Part shown: positions 6,078 to 6,542 of the stretch, piece by piece | Position numbering within the stretch: position 1 is the first letter of the stretch | Layout of the letters: each line of letters starts with the position of its first letter | Source of the DNA: Acidobacteriota bacterium | Lineage (GTDB): Bacteria; Acidobacteriota; Vicinamibacteria; Vicinamibacterales; 2-12-FULL-66-21 | Reading direction: 5' to 3' | DNA length: 6,542 bases | Assembly: GCA_013362195.1 (NCBI GenBank) | Contig: JABFWM010000563.1 | Location: 1-6,542, forward strand | The notes under the pieces: model-generated | The model's database searches: none | What the model was told of the DNA's origin: nothing | What the model saw: only the letters and a program-made list of their open reading frames with translations | Translations under genes and position numbers: made by a program

Positions 6078-6542
6078 ATGTCCGTCCCCACGACCCTCGG
6101 TGCATTGCGTAGAGACATCGACGCGGGCCGCGTGCCGCGCCGGCCGGTGAAGCACGAGATTCGCGAGAACCTGATCCGCAAGCTGCGGACGAACGAGCCG
6201 CTCTTCCCGGGGATCGTCGGCTACGACGACTCCGTGGTGCCGCAGATCGTCAACGCCATCCTGTCGCGCCACAACTTCATCCTGCTCGGCCTGCGCGGCC
6301 AGGCGAAGACGCGCATCCTGCGCGCGCTGACGTCGCTGCTCGATCCGGAGCTGCCGGTGATCCCCAATTGCGAGATTCACGACGATCCGATGGCCCCGCT
6401 GTGCGCGGCGTGCCGCGCGCGCATCGCCCGGGCGGGCGACGATCTGCCGATCGAGTGGCTGCCGCGCGACGCGCGCTACGTCGAGAAGCTGGCCACGCCC
6501 GACGTGACGATCGCCGACATGATCGGCGATCTGGACCCGATC
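6078..6542 (+). CDS. AAA+ ATPase of the magnesium-chelatase/MoxR type, N-terminal 155 codons
   Basis: Runs off the right edge of the window in frame. About 45 residues precede the ATPase core. GIVGYDDSVVPQIVNAIL (45-62) is the typical lead-in of Mg-chelatase subunit I-like ATPases, and Walker A is GLRGQAKT (71-78, K77, T78). Shortly after comes a Cys/His-rich insert, NCEIHDDP...PLCAAC (C98, H101, C109, C112), which could bind a metal ion. Walker B and the sensors are beyond the window. In photosynthetic bacteria BchI-type ATPases insert Mg into protoporphyrin, but nothing here suggests bacteriochlorophyll synthesis. The protein is more likely one of the widespread Mg-chelatase-like chaperone ATPases that usually work with a VWA-domain partner encoded nearby; that is inference. 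The start is the ATG 7 bases behind a -10 box; no upstream start is needed for the domain. Confidence 0.85.
   Translation, partial: MSVPTTLGALRRDIDAGRVPRRPVKHEIRENLIRKLRTNEPLFPGIVGYDDSVVPQIVNAILSRHNFILLGLRGQAKTRILRALTSLLDPELPVIPNCEIHDDPMAPLCAACRARIARAGDDLPIEWLPRDARYVEKLATPDVTIADMIGDLDPI

Noticed and set aside
1..6542. Search for a defence, toxin-antitoxin, CRISPR, phage or biosynthetic system
   Set aside because: All coding space is accounted for by the six genes described; no spaced direct repeats, transposase, integrase or toxin-like small genes were seen.

Overview
The window is high-GC bacterial chromosomal DNA with compact, mostly housekeeping gene content. The mix of genes is a homodimeric-type pyruvate dehydrogenase E1, a plant/bacterial-type M49-like metallopeptidase with a signal peptide, a BON-LysM protein, a GDPD and a Mg-chelatase-like AAA+ ATPase. 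Together with very strong G/C third-position bias this fits a soil or aquatic lineage such as Acidobacteriota (Vicinamibacteria-like). That placement is inference from style and gene content; no rRNA or other marker is present.

Layout. Bases 1-2806 carry the start of a pyruvate dehydrogenase complex operon on the minus strand: aceE (E1, 895 codons) followed after only 2 bases by the E2 gene, of which only the first 38 codons (start of a lipoyl domain) are inside the window. A 58-base divergent control region (2807-2864) separates aceE from a plus-strand gene for an exported M49-like metallopeptidase (about 599 aa, ending at 4664). The convergent gap that follows (4665-4755) is filled almost entirely by a long imperfect inverted repeat with the look of a dispersed genomic repeat. 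Next comes a minus-strand gene for a cytosolic BON-LysM protein resembling E. coli Kbp (4756-5160). It is divergent from a glycerophosphodiester phosphodiesterase gene (5218-6057) that must start at a GTG directly behind a -10-like box. The window ends in the first 155 codons of an AAA+ ATPase of the magnesium-chelatase type (6078-6542, open at the edge).

How the genes relate. aceE and the E2 gene clearly form one functional unit, the oxidative decarboxylation of pyruvate to acetyl-CoA. The other genes are individually arranged and do not form an obvious pathway. I found no CRISPR array, tRNA, rRNA, transposase or phage gene, and no multi-gene system that looks undescribed. The parts most worth a second look are small: two apparently leaderless starts (GDPD and the ATPase), the 79-base inverted repeat, and a GAACCC repeat that forms the C-terminal tail of the GDPD. 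The HExxH-type zinc site in the M49-like protein and the cysteine/histidine cluster just after Walker A in the ATPase also merit checking.
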